From Planctomycetaceae bacterium (GTDB lineage: Bacteria > Planctomycetota > Planctomycetia > Pirellulales > Pirellulaceae), in NCBI GenBank assembly GCA_012965455.1, contig DTSG01000574.1, forward strand, positions 1-20,573: a stretch of DNA of 20,573 bases. Direction: 5' to 3'. Positions 1-7,577 of this stretch are shown here, in pieces. Position numbers and translations under genes: made by a program. Under the pieces are notes generated by a model. That model worked only from the letters and a program-made list of their open reading frames with translations, searched no databases and had not been told where the DNA came from. Within the stretch, counting starts at the first letter, position 1; every line of letters starts with the position of its first letter.

Positions 1-316
1 TGGCAAAATGGTTGCTGAGCGAGCTGTAGTTTTTGTTGTTGCACGGATTATGTAGGGGTATTGTATCAGCTTCGGCGCAAAAGTGTTTACGTCAGCGGTT
101 GGTCGTGCTCAGCAGCGGTGCGGGGGTTGTTTAGGGTTGCTATAGCAGCGTACCGCGATCCAAAAGCCCCCATTCACAAACCGAACATAACAAACATTAT
201 CGGACGTTGCTGCGACCGCGAATTTACCTTAATTAGCAGCAAGGCATAGCTGCTGCTGCGTAATGGGTAAAATGCGACTACGAATTAGCACCACTGAATA
301 TGATTGGGGACCTTGA
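1..316. other. Intergenic region downstream of accA, no supported gene
   Basis: I see no convincing gene in these 316 bases. A plus-strand frame is open from the window edge to a stop at 53-55 and could be the last codons of a gene outside the window, but it is too short to recognise. A 62-residue Arg/Cys-rich frame at 61-249 has no family features and no ribosome site. The stretch contains a 10-bp perfect palindrome at 138-147 and a 6-bp hairpin at 235-254 (AGCAGC/GCTGCT, 8-nt loop). The hairpin is not followed by a T run on the accA strand, so I do not call it a terminator. Confidence 0.5.
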
Positions 317-1276
317 TTAGGCTTCGAGGTATCGGCCAATCTTGCGAAATTTTTGGTAGCGGTCAGCCAGCAGATCTTCCAGGGACTTTTCTTGCAGCTC
401 TCGTAAGCTGTTGACCAAATACTGCTTAATTTGGATTGCCATTTGTTGGTGGTCGCGATGGGCGCCGCCGAGAGGTTCTGGGATTACATCGTCGACGACA
501 TCGAGCCCCGGAAGATGTTTGGAGGTAAAACGCAAAGCGTCTGCTGCAGCCGGCGCAAACTCATGGCTTTTCCAGAGAATGCCAGCACAGCCTTCGGGAC
601 TGATCACGCTATAGTAACTATGCTGCAGCATGGCAACTTTATCACCAACACCAATCCCTAATGCTCCACCACTACCGCCCTCCCCGATGACGACGCAAAT
701 AATGGGTGTTTCTAGTCGCGACATCTCGTACATGTTTTCCGCGATGACCCAAGCTTGACCGCGTTCTTCGGCGCCAATACCGGGATAGGCACCTGGTGTG
801 TCAATAAAACAAATCACCGGCAAATTGTGCTTGGCCGCTAAGTTCATCTTTTGCATCGCTTTGCGATATCCCTCAGGATGCGCACAACCAAAAGAACAAG
901 CCGTGCGTTCTTTGACGGTGCGTCCTTTTTGATGACCAATTACCATCACTTTTTGATCGTCGAGTTTTGCAAAGCCAGCGATCATCGCACGGTCGTCACC
1001 AAACTTGCGATCGCCATGCAATTCTACGAATTCGTCAAACACCAAAGACAAATAATCTCGGGTATACGGACGATTCTGATGTCGAGCAACTTGGACCGTT
1101 TCCCAGGGGCTCAAGTCGCTATACAAGTCACGAGTCACTTCCGCAATTTGGTTCTGCAGCTTACGGACTTTACTCGATTCCTTGGACGTCTCTCCATCGT
1201 TATTTAGCGCAGCAAGTTCTTGCTCTAAATCAAAGATCGGTTTTTCAAAGGCCAAAGCTGGCCCAGAATTATTCAT
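317..1276 (-). CDS. accA: Acetyl-CoA carboxylase carboxyltransferase, alpha subunit
   Basis: This is the alpha subunit of acetyl-CoA carboxylase carboxyltransferase, which with AccD moves the carboxyl group from carboxybiotin on BCCP to acetyl-CoA, giving malonyl-CoA for fatty acid synthesis in the cytoplasm. The 319-residue length is the family's usual size. A charged helical N-terminus (about 15-50) is followed by the crotonase-like carboxyltransferase fold. Family motifs include CAHPEGYRKAMQKM (131-144), FIDTPGAYPGIGAEERGQ (157-174) and the glycine-rich GEGGSGGALGIG (198-209), which forms the oxyanion site. The start is an ATG with only a weak purine-rich leader. It is the last gene of a co-directional minus-strand series and lies 125 bp after the kinase gene. 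accD is not in the window, which is common. Identification is secure. Confidence 0.97.
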   Translation of the reverse strand: MNNSGPALAFEKPIFDLEQELAALNNDGETSKESSKVRKLQNQIAEVTRDLYSDLSPWETVQVARHQNRPYTRDYLSLVFDEFVELHGDRKFGDDRAMIAGFAKLDDQKVMVIGHQKGRTVKERTACSFGCAHPEGYRKAMQKMNLAAKHNLPVICFIDTPGAYPGIGAEERGQAWVIAENMYEMSRLETPIICVVIGEGGSGGALGIGVGDKVAMLQHSYYSVISPEGCAGILWKSHEFAPAAADALRFTSKHLPGLDVVDDVIPEPLGGAHRDHQQMAIQIKQYLVNSLRELQEKSLEDLLADRYQKFRKIGRYLEA

Positions 1277-1401
1277 GGTTGTTACCCGTCGCTGTCAAAT
1301 AAAAAAGCACTCGTCTGTTTGCGGTTAACTTGCCGCGTTCGTTGTGAACATAATAGTAAACCTAATCGTTGTCTCTCGAAACACCTATTTTCGGCCAATT
1401 C

Positions 1402-2292
1402 CTAAAACTCCGCATCATCGTCAGTAGACATTTGGGATGGGTGAATTGGTTGGGCTTTGTAGATTCGCATAGATTTGAGACGTCCCAGTATGAGGGCTAG
1501 GGAATCTGGACGCTCGGCTGGAATTTTGTTGAGCATCTCGTCAACGAGATCACTGAATTCTTGAGTGATGTTTGTGTTGACGCTGCAGATCGGTGGTGCC
1601 TTCATGTGCAGATGGCGAGTCAGCAAGTTTTCCGGTGAATCGCCCGTAAACGGTACTTTGCCAGTGGTGATTTCTGTCAACAAACAACCCGCGCTATAAA
1701 TGTCGCTACGGTTGTCCAGCGACTTACGGCGAATCTGCTCGGGCGACATATAACTTCGAGTTCCCGCGATCGTCTTGGACTTTCCTCCTCCGAACATTCG
1801 CCCGAGTTTGGAGGGTATTTTGACAGCCAGCGCAAAGTCAATCAGCTTGCAATTCCCTTCATCATCAACGAGAAAGTTGTCGGGTTTTACATCACAATGT
1901 ACCCAACCCTGATCATGTAAGAAATTAAGCCCTTCAAGTACACTGCTAATCACGGTTGAAGCGTGGTAATTCATTAAATCATATTCACCCCGCAACCGTT
2001 GCTTTAGGTTCTGGAAAGGGCTGAACTCAATCGATAAATATGGCACACTGTGCTTGGCATCAACTTCGTAAACTTCATTGACAAACTCATTTTTAAATTC
2101 CTTAGCAACTTCGAATTCGTGCTGCAAATATTTCAGCTCAGCTTTATCTTTGCGCCGCTCTGCTACCAGAGTTTTCAGCGCAACTTTTTGTCCCGTAGTG
2201 TCATGGATCGCTTCGTAGATCTGACAAGTTGAGCCTGATCGAATCATTCGAACAACTCGGAAACTCGCAATGTAATCATGTCCGCGTGCCAC
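1402..2292 (-). CDS. Soluble Ser/Thr protein kinase, non-RD with DFA motif
   Basis: A 296-residue Hanks-type protein kinase with no membrane segment, so probably cytoplasmic. Visible elements are the ATP lysine in VALKTL (K40), a catalytic loop HCDVKPDNF (132-140; catalytic D134, N139), the metal-binding Asp in DFA (152-154), SPE (183-185) in place of APE, and the structural Asp in SDIYSAGC (D197). Three things are unusual: the glycine loop (about 17-25, IRSGSTCQI) has lost glycines, HRD is HCD (a non-RD kinase) and DFG is DFA. All residues needed for phosphotransfer remain, so activity is likely but not certain. The start is a GTG preceded by a weak AAGG; the next in-frame Met (residue 16) would cut into the glycine loop. 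It lies between a GT4 glycosyltransferase gene and accA. The substrate is unknown. Confidence 0.88.
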   Translation of the reverse strand: MARGHDYIASFRVVRMIRSGSTCQIYEAIHDTTGQKVALKTLVAERRKDKAELKYLQHEFEVAKEFKNEFVNEVYEVDAKHSVPYLSIEFSPFQNLKQRLRGEYDLMNYHASTVISSVLEGLNFLHDQGWVHCDVKPDNFLVDDEGNCKLIDFALAVKIPSKLGRMFGGGKSKTIAGTRSYMSPEQIRRKSLDNRSDIYSAGCLLTEITTGKVPFTGDSPENLLTRHLHMKAPPICSVNTNITQEFSDLVDEMLNKIPAERPDSLALILGRLKSMRIYKAQPIHPSQMSTDDDAEF

Positions 2293-2429
2293 TGATGTCG
2301 CCTTAACTTAAAAGTGTCAATAATTTGAATTCTGTTTGCTAATTGTCCGGCATGTTTTTCTCTGCTGATTTTACATCAAAACTATCTGTCAGCGAAGGTG
2401 GAGGAAAAGAAGTTCGGTACGTTGTTATT

Positions 2430-3584
2430 TTAGGCGAGCAGGTGTTCGTAGAGCGTGCGAATCTGATTGGTCATATTTTGATGCGGGTACATGGTTTCGC
2501 ACATTCGTTGCCCTTGGCTCCCTAATTCTTCTCGCAATGCCTTGGATTCTGCTAGTTTCAATATCGCAGTTTCCAAGGCAGCGATATCTCGAGGTTCAAT
2601 TAGATATCCAGTCTCATCAGAAATGCAAACTTCCTTGGCGCCATCGATGTCAAAACTGACGACCGGCCGCCCTGCTAATAGCGCTTGGGGTAAAGCTCGC
2701 GCCAATCCCTCGCGCAAACTTGTATGCGCTAGAATATCCATAGCACCAAGATATCGCGGAATTTGAGATGGAGGAACTAGACCGGTAAAGTGAAAATGTT
2801 CAAACAGCCCTGCCCGCTCGATTTGCGTTTCAATTTGTTTACGCAGAATACCATCACCGACTAACAAAAAATGTACCGCGGGATTGGCCTTGACGATCTC
2901 GCTGGCGGCCGAAACTAAGTACTCGTGTCCCTTGAGGTCAAACAACCGCGCAATTTTTCCGACAACGATATCGTCTTCGCTAAATCCGAGCTCTTGTCGT
3001 ACAGAGGCTCGATGAGAATCTGCATCGATGAAGTCCGAGATGTCCATACCGCTATAGATGGTCGCGAATTTCTCTAACGGAGCGACTTTTGCAGCCACCA
3101 GTTGATTGGTCATTGCATCGCAGACACTGATTAACTTGTGACAGCGGCGCGCAGCAAATTTTTCACAGTAGCGAAACAGACAGCGCGGCAATGGATTTTG
3201 ATATGCGTGAAAGGGAGCGCCATGTACCGTATGCACGATGCCTTTTATTTTAAGGCGATGCGCGGCCCAACGGCCAAGCAGCCCAGCTTTGGCACTGTGA
3301 GTGTGCACTATGTCTGGTTGCAGTTCGCGGAGTAGTTGTTTGATTTGGCGGTATGCTTGCCAATCGTGCCAAGGGTGAATGTTGCGCCGCAATGAGGGCG
3401 CAACGGCCATGTTTAATTTTGGGTGGGCATGGGCATTAAGTAGTTCCCCTTCTGGGCCTAGCGACGGGCCGGTGATTAGTGTGACATCGTCACCGTGATC
3501 GTTTATTAAGTCCGTGCAATTATACAGCGTGTTTTCTTGAGCACCGCCAACGATCATGCGTGTAATAATATGTACGATCTTCAT
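2430..3584 (-). CDS. GT-B glycosyltransferase, family 4
   Basis: A retaining GT4 family glycosyltransferase of 384 residues that would transfer a sugar from a nucleotide donor to a glycan or lipid-linked acceptor, probably at the cytoplasmic face for a surface polysaccharide. The N-terminal acceptor half begins with MKIVHIITRMIVGGAQENT, a typical first strand and GGA(Q/E) loop, and holds IVHTHSAKAGLLGR (about 94-107). The C-terminal donor half has VGKIARLFDLKG, LVGDG, FTGLVP and the loop LREGLARALPQALLAGRPVV. That loop usually has a second Glu eight residues after the first (EX7E); here it is Gln. I use the ATG start; a TTG codon directly before it is also in frame. No clear Shine-Dalgarno is seen. 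It sits 42 bp after truA. Acceptor and donor cannot be told from sequence. Confidence 0.9.
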   Translation of the reverse strand: MKIVHIITRMIVGGAQENTLYNCTDLINDHGDDVTLITGPSLGPEGELLNAHAHPKLNMAVAPSLRRNIHPWHDWQAYRQIKQLLRELQPDIVHTHSAKAGLLGRWAAHRLKIKGIVHTVHGAPFHAYQNPLPRCLFRYCEKFAARRCHKLISVCDAMTNQLVAAKVAPLEKFATIYSGMDISDFIDADSHRASVRQELGFSEDDIVVGKIARLFDLKGHEYLVSAASEIVKANPAVHFLLVGDGILRKQIETQIERAGLFEHFHFTGLVPPSQIPRYLGAMDILAHTSLREGLARALPQALLAGRPVVSFDIDGAKEVCISDETGYLIEPRDIAALETAILKLAESKALREELGSQGQRMCETMYPHQNMTNQIRTLYEHLLA

Positions 3585-3626
3585 CAATATTAGATTACTC
3601 TAGAACCCGTCTTGGTAGTTAGTCCA

Positions 3627-4385
3627 TTATGTATCATCGGCATATTCGACGTGCATCAGGTACAGCCCTTGAGCTGGTGCCGTCATTCCGGCCTGGCGTC
3701 GATCCAGTGCAGTCAGCACCTCGACAATCGAATCTGGTGCACGCTTCCCTGCTCCAACTTCAACCAACGACCCCACAATATTCCTGACCATGTTGTATAA
3801 AAATCCATCGGCGCGAATATCGACTTGGATCGTGGTCGCTTGATGCTCGGCAGAGCTACTAAGCGTGAGTTCCGTTACGTGGCGCACACTCGTTTTGCGG
3901 TCACTCCCAGCAGCTTCGAAACTGGCAAAGTCATGCCTGCCCACAAAGTGTTGTGCCGCTTGTTGCATAGCTGGAAAGTCTAACGCTGTGGGGAAAAGCC
4001 AAGCGAATTTTAGAGCGAGTGGGTTCTGTACAGGCCCAGATTGGATGAGGTATCGATAGTGTTTTGATGTCGCATCACGTATAGGATGAAAATCCTCGGC
4101 CGCCACTTCCAGATTCCTTAAAAACATGTCGAATGGAGTTTGAGCATTGATCGCTCGGCACAAGATATCTTCCGCTAAATCGTTTTCGGTCCGAAAGGAG
4201 ATGACTTGTCCATGAGCGTGGACCCCCGAGTCAGTTCTGCCGCTGGAAAGGACGCGAATTTCCTCGCCCGTAATCTTCAGCAACGCTTGTTCTAGCTTCC
4301 CCTGAATCGTTGGGTGCTCCACTTGCAGTTGCCAGCCCGCATACTTCGAACCGTCGTAAGCTAAAATGCCCTTGAAGTTTCTCAT
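3627..4385 (-). CDS. truA: tRNA pseudouridine(38-40) synthase TruA
   Basis: TruA converts uridines 38-40 in the anticodon stem-loop of many tRNAs to pseudouridine. The protein has 252 residues, close to the usual length. Near the N-terminus is LAYDGSKYAGWQ (8-19), then the catalytic motif SSGRTDSGVHAHGQV (47-61) with the nucleophile Asp52. The C-terminal ADGFLYNMVRNIVGSLVEVG motif is also diagnostic. The start is an ATG followed by a typical N-terminus (MRNFKGILAYDG). It lies 89 bp downstream of asd and 42 bp upstream of the glycosyltransferase, so co-transcription is plausible. Nothing is odd in the gene. Confidence 0.97.
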   Translation of the reverse strand: MRNFKGILAYDGSKYAGWQLQVEHPTIQGKLEQALLKITGEEIRVLSSGRTDSGVHAHGQVISFRTENDLAEDILCRAINAQTPFDMFLRNLEVAAEDFHPIRDATSKHYRYLIQSGPVQNPLALKFAWLFPTALDFPAMQQAAQHFVGRHDFASFEAAGSDRKTSVRHVTELTLSSSAEHQATTIQVDIRADGFLYNMVRNIVGSLVEVGAGKRAPDSIVEVLTALDRRQAGMTAPAQGLYLMHVEYADDT

Positions 4386-4474
4386 AGGACGCCATCAAAA
4401 AAATGTACGCAGTGGAAATGGGTATAAGTAGTCATGCAGCGGTCGCCAACGTCGAACCAGTATTTGATCGAGTT

Positions 4475-5485
4475 CTAGGCGTTTGCGGATTGCACTAGCA
4501 ACTCGGCAATCTGAACCGCATTGGTGGCTGCACCTTTACGGAGGTTATCGCTAACGCACCAGAAGGCAATTCCATTGGGACTCGATATGTCTTCACGAAT
4601 ACGTCCGACAAAGACGTCGTCGTGGTTTGAGTTGGTAAGTGGCATCGGGTATTGATACTGATCTAAATTATCGATAACGGTGATGCCGTCCTGAGCTTCG
4701 AATAATTCACGAGCTTCCGCGGCAGTCAATTTCTTTTCGGTCTCGACTAAAATGCTTTCGCTGTGACAGTTAGCGACCGGTACTCTGACCGCTGTCGGAC
4801 AAACCGCAATCGATTCATCTTGGAATATTTTTTGAGTCTCCCAAACCATTTTCATCTCTTCGGATGTATATCCCATGTGCTTTTCCGAACCGATTTGAGG
4901 GATCAAGTTGAAAGCGATTGGGTGCGAGAAAGTTTGCGGTTCGAACGGCGTTCCAGAAATTGCGGCCTGAGTCCCCTGCTCTAGTTCTCGCTGCCCTGCT
5001 GCGCCTGCACCGCTCGTGGCCTGATAGGTACTGACGATGACTCGTTTAATTCGAGCGGCAGCGTGTAGAGGCTGCATGGCAACGACCATCTGAGTGGTAG
5101 AACAATTGGGACTGGCGATAACGCCATTGTGGTCGGCAATCGCTTCCGGATTCACTTCCGGTACGATTAACGGCACATCGTCATGCATACGGTGATAACC
5201 GCTTTCATCGACTACGACTGCGCCAGCTTGCCTAGCCCAAGGAACTAATTCAGCGGCCACTTCGTCTGGCGTACTTGCGATGATGAGGTCGATCCCATCG
5301 AATGCTGTGGGGCCGAGTTCGACAACCGTGTGGTCAGTACCGTTAAAGGAGATGGTAGTGCCGGCAGATCGTGCTGATGCAATAAAGCGAATGCTTTTAT
5401 AGGGGAAGTTACGTTCTGCTAGTAATTGACGAACAATGGTTCCAACAGCTCCGGTAGCGCCCACGAGGGCAATATTTTCAAACAC
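4475..5485 (-). CDS. asd: Aspartate-semialdehyde dehydrogenase
   Basis: Asd reduces beta-aspartyl phosphate with NADPH to aspartate semialdehyde, the branch point to lysine and diaminopimelate, threonine and methionine. The 336-residue protein opens with a Rossmann nucleotide loop, VGATGAVG (8-15). The catalytic cysteine is Cys128 in ASPNCSTTQMV, and the acid/base histidine is His241 in VANCHSE. Both segments match the family. The GTG start is placed by AAGGA at 5495-5499 (9-nt spacer) and puts the Rossmann loop at the proper distance from the N-terminus. The gene follows the strong terminator at 5531-5572, so its promoter must lie within the roughly 45 bp between hairpin and start unless there is read-through. 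The lysine made here would serve protein synthesis; diaminopimelate would serve any peptidoglycan. Confidence 0.97.
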   Translation of the reverse strand: MFENIALVGATGAVGTIVRQLLAERNFPYKSIRFIASARSAGTTISFNGTDHTVVELGPTAFDGIDLIIASTPDEVAAELVPWARQAGAVVVDESGYHRMHDDVPLIVPEVNPEAIADHNGVIASPNCSTTQMVVAMQPLHAAARIKRVIVSTYQATSGAGAAGQRELEQGTQAAISGTPFEPQTFSHPIAFNLIPQIGSEKHMGYTSEEMKMVWETQKIFQDESIAVCPTAVRVPVANCHSESILVETEKKLTAAEARELFEAQDGITVIDNLDQYQYPMPLTNSNHDDVFVGRIREDISSPNGIAFWCVSDNLRKGAATNAVQIAELLVQSANA

Positions 5486-5494
5486 GACAACAAA

Positions 5495-5499
5495 TCCTT
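5495..5499 (-). promoter_or_regulatory. Shine-Dalgarno of asd
   Basis: The minus strand reads AAGGA with a 9-nt spacer to the GTG at 5483-5485. It supports the GTG start of asd, which has no upstream ATG in frame. Confidence 0.65.
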
Positions 5500-5530
5500 A
5501 GTTTTACTTGATCGATCCACCAAACAAATA

Positions 5531-5572
5531 AAAAGCTCTTCAAGTAATTGGTGGATTACTTGAAGAGCTTTT
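5531..5572 (-). terminator. Intrinsic terminator after the TIGR03000 gene
   Basis: A perfect 18-bp inverted repeat (arms 5531-5548 and 5555-5572) with a 6-nt loop lies between the stop codon of the secreted-protein gene at 5617 and the start of asd. On the minus strand the stem ends in GAGCTTTT and continues as TATTTG, giving a U-rich tail. It therefore fits an intrinsic terminator for the upstream gene. The arm also begins with AAAA on the plus strand, so the hairpin could act in both directions. Confidence 0.85.
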
Positions 5573-5616
5573 AAGTATGTTCGAGCATTGCCGTTTGGGC
5601 AACGGCTAATGCGATG

Positions 5617-6387
5617 CTATTTTTTTACGATTTGAGAAGGTGCTGTTCGTAAGACGCTGAGGGAACTTACGTTACCGGGCATCATTTGAATGGACTTGCG
5701 TTGGCGTTGAATGCCGGTTGCACTGTTCCAAACGATTTCAATGTCGTACTGATAGGTTTTGGCAGGATCAAGGTTGCCGGAGACGTACTTTCGAAGAGTT
5801 CCAGTTGTACTAGTACGAAAGCCATTGATGGTCACTTGAGCATTGTGTGGGACTTGGAGATGTAGCGTGGTGGACGTTGGGCTTACTTTGACTTCTGGTT
5901 GCGGAAGTTCAAAATCATCGCCGTCACCATCATTACCGGGTTGTTCTAGTTGTGGTTCGTCGTCGTTACCTGGTGCTGCGGGTTCGTCGTCGACCGGAGT
6001 TGGTGCAGTGGGTTGAATTGGTACCAGTCTAGATTCACCGCTTGCTTTGGATTGGTCAATGTATTTTTGGGGAGCGGGTTTTGCGACCGTGGGTTTAGCT
6101 TCGGAAACGTTAACCGGTGCACTATAATAAACGCGTGAATAGATTCGTGGAGCTCGCAAGGGACCAAACAAGGGTGCTCGATAATAGCGATAGTTTGCGT
6201 GGTAATGCAAAGCTAGTCGTGTTTCGTAAATGGCATTACGCAGAATTGGGCGATGATAAATGACGGTAGGTCCACAGCAGACAACTACCCGTGAACAACA
6301 AGGGTCAATAATGACATTCCCTGCGTTCGCGTGAGATGTTGTAAAGAGTATTACAAGGACGATGGTGGCGAAAATAGATTGTCGCAT
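5617..6387 (-). CDS. Exported protein with C-terminal TIGR03000-type domain
   Basis: A 256-residue exported protein of unknown function. Residues 1-22 form a signal peptide (basic MRQ start, hydrophobic core, cleavage expected after HANA). The mature N-terminus has two cysteine pairs in DPCCSRVVVCCGP (29-40), followed by a Tyr/Arg-rich part (41-95) and a disordered Pro/Asp/Glu-rich linker (about 97-170). Residues 173-247 match the planctomycete TIGR03000 pattern: a beta-rich unit with VTINGFRTSTTGTLRKYVS, then LDPAKTYQYDIEIVW and a closing basic strand. That domain is known mostly from planctomycete exported proteins and its role is not established. The ATG start gives a good signal peptide. 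It is followed by a strong terminator, so it is probably transcribed separately from asd. The domain match is from recall of the pattern. Confidence 0.82.
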   Translation of the reverse strand: MRQSIFATIVLVILFTTSHANAGNVIIDPCCSRVVVCCGPTVIYHRPILRNAIYETRLALHYHANYRYYRAPLFGPLRAPRIYSRVYYSAPVNVSEAKPTVAKPAPQKYIDQSKASGESRLVPIQPTAPTPVDDEPAAPGNDDEPQLEQPGNDGDGDDFELPQPEVKVSPTSTTLHLQVPHNAQVTINGFRTSTTGTLRKYVSGNLDPAKTYQYDIEIVWNSATGIQRQRKSIQMMPGNVSSLSVLRTAPSQIVKK

Positions 6388-6504
6388 GTTGGATGGCTCC
6401 GTAATACTTGTTTGGGCTATTTATCCGAATCTGGTGAATTGTTTGTTGCTTTACCTATTTTAACACAGTGGCGTAGCAGAAGCAATGGAATTGGCTAATG
6501 GAAA

Positions 6505-6520
6505 CCGCGCCTGAGCGCGG
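6505..6520 (-). terminator. Possible terminator hairpin after the aldolase gene
   Basis: CCGCGC and GCGCGG form a perfect 6-bp GC stem with a 4-nt loop, 52 bp past the aldolase stop. On the minus strand it is followed only by TTTCC, a short U tract. An outer 6-bp pair (AGCAAT at 6481-6486, ATTGCT at 6521-6526) could enclose it, though that outer pairing would compete with the U tract. It may be a weak terminator or a leader structure for the next gene, which starts at 6387. Confidence 0.4.
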
Positions 6521-6572
6521 ATTGCTATGCTGGGCGTAAGTTGCCAAGATTGGTAGCCGTCAGACCGGTCGT

Positions 6573-7370
6573 TTAATATCGTACGACGTCGCCGGCGTCG
6601 TGGTCTGGGTAGACAACTTTAAGGGCGGCGGTTGCTTGTGAAGTGAGGAATTTTAGGTCACTTTCCACCGCGATAAACTGCATCCCCTGTTCTGCCCTTT
6701 GCACGGCACTCGCGGGGTCCATAGTGTGGATACCGGTGGGACAGTTTGTCTTTTTCCCGATTTGGATAATTTCTTGGATCGCTGCTTCGTGAGCTGCGGG
6801 AGTCGGAAACGTGCCGTCTTCTTCCCGCATTTGGAAACGCAAGTCATTGGGACCAATGAAAATCGCATCGCAGCCAGGCAGACTGTAGATTTCTTCCGCG
6901 TTGGCGATCCCTGCTGGGCTTTCAGTTTGAAGTATGACAAGGATTTCGTCGTTGGCCTGCATGCGGTAATCTTCAACATCCGCCGAGAAGTTCATGGCCC
7001 CGCTGCCACCACCGACACTGCGATTTCCTGTGGGAGGAAACTTTGCTGCAGCGATGGCAGTTTTTGCTTGTTCCACCGTATCGACCATAGGAACGACGAT
7101 TCCCCAAGCACCAGCATCGAGTACGCGTTTAATATAATGGTGGCTACCTTCTGGGACTCGAGCCAAGGGGACTCCCCCAGCATCAGCAATTGCGCCAAAA
7201 ATGGACTCAGCGAGGGACCAATCAAAAGCCATATGTTCGATGTCAAGTGTTAGCCAGTCAAATCCTAAACGAGCGATAACACGCGTCGCGTGTAGATTAC
7301 CTAAGGTGAGCCATGTCCCAAAAGAGGGCTGGCCGTTGCGTAGTTTTTCCTTAACTGGGTTGGTTCTCAT
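6573..7370 (-). CDS. HpcH/HpaI-type class II aldolase
   Basis: A 265-residue member of the HpcH/HpaI aldolase family, metal-dependent enzymes that cleave 2-keto-3-deoxy sugar acids or 4-hydroxy-2-oxo acids to pyruvate and an aldehyde. By comparison with E. coli HpaI the active-site residues are present: Asp43 and His46 in LDIEHM, Arg71 in LARVP, metal ligands Glu150 in QTESPAG and Asp176 in FIGPNDL. The usual RG.G..RA loop is replaced by SVGGGSGAMNF (118-128), so substrate use may differ. I chose the ATG at 7370, which has AAGGA six bases upstream; a longer frame reaches 7436 but adds 22 residues without family similarity. Candidate substrates include 2-keto-3-deoxy-L-rhamnonate or a related acid. 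It is divergent from the methyltransferase gene across 207 bp. Confidence 0.88.
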   Translation of the reverse strand: MRTNPVKEKLRNGQPSFGTWLTLGNLHATRVIARLGFDWLTLDIEHMAFDWSLAESIFGAIADAGGVPLARVPEGSHHYIKRVLDAGAWGIVVPMVDTVEQAKTAIAAAKFPPTGNRSVGGGSGAMNFSADVEDYRMQANDEILVILQTESPAGIANAEEIYSLPGCDAIFIGPNDLRFQMREEDGTFPTPAAHEAAIQEIIQIGKKTNCPTGIHTMDPASAVQRAEQGMQFIAVESDLKFLTSQATAALKVVYPDHDAGDVVRY

Positions 7371-7376
7371 CGCTTG

Positions 7377-7381
7377 TCCTT
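7377..7381 (-). promoter_or_regulatory. Shine-Dalgarno deciding the aldolase start
   Basis: The minus strand reads AAGGA, six bases before the ATG at 7368-7370. It favours this start over the longer in-frame opening at 7436. Confidence 0.7.
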
Positions 7382-7577
7382 TTTTGCTATCCGCACAAAG
7401 TAGTTGTGTTAGGTATACTACTAGTCTTCCAGACAATACTCATGTTCTCAAGTCCCCGACGGCTAATTTATGTCAGCCGCTTGTGGGCGTGGAAAGTAAG
7501 AGTTGGCCGGAGGGTCAAGTGCACACTAGGTTTTGGTTTGCGGCAAACGATGGATATGTGGAGGCCAGTCGATAATC

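Noticed and set aside
61..249. A 62-residue plus-strand open frame with Arg and Cys
   Set aside because: No ribosome site, no ordinary ATG start, no recognisable motif, and composition unlike the real genes here.
235..254. AGCAGC/GCTGCT hairpin downstream of accA
   Set aside because: Only 6 bp, 8-nt loop and no T run after it on the accA strand, so it does not fit an intrinsic terminator.
6699..7253. A 184-residue plus-strand open frame opposite the aldolase
   Set aside because: It is fully antisense to a well-supported enzyme gene and has no domain features; it arises from the codon use of that gene.
2430..7370. A surface-polysaccharide gene cluster around the glycosyltransferase
   Set aside because: Only one glycosyltransferase is present; neighbours are truA, asd, a kinase and accA, with no polymerase, flippase or sugar-nucleotide genes.
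7384..7419. TTGCTA and TATACT as a possible promoter for the methyltransferase gene
   Set aside because: The 24-bp spacing is too long for a sigma-70 type promoter, and planctomycete promoter rules are not well enough known to me.
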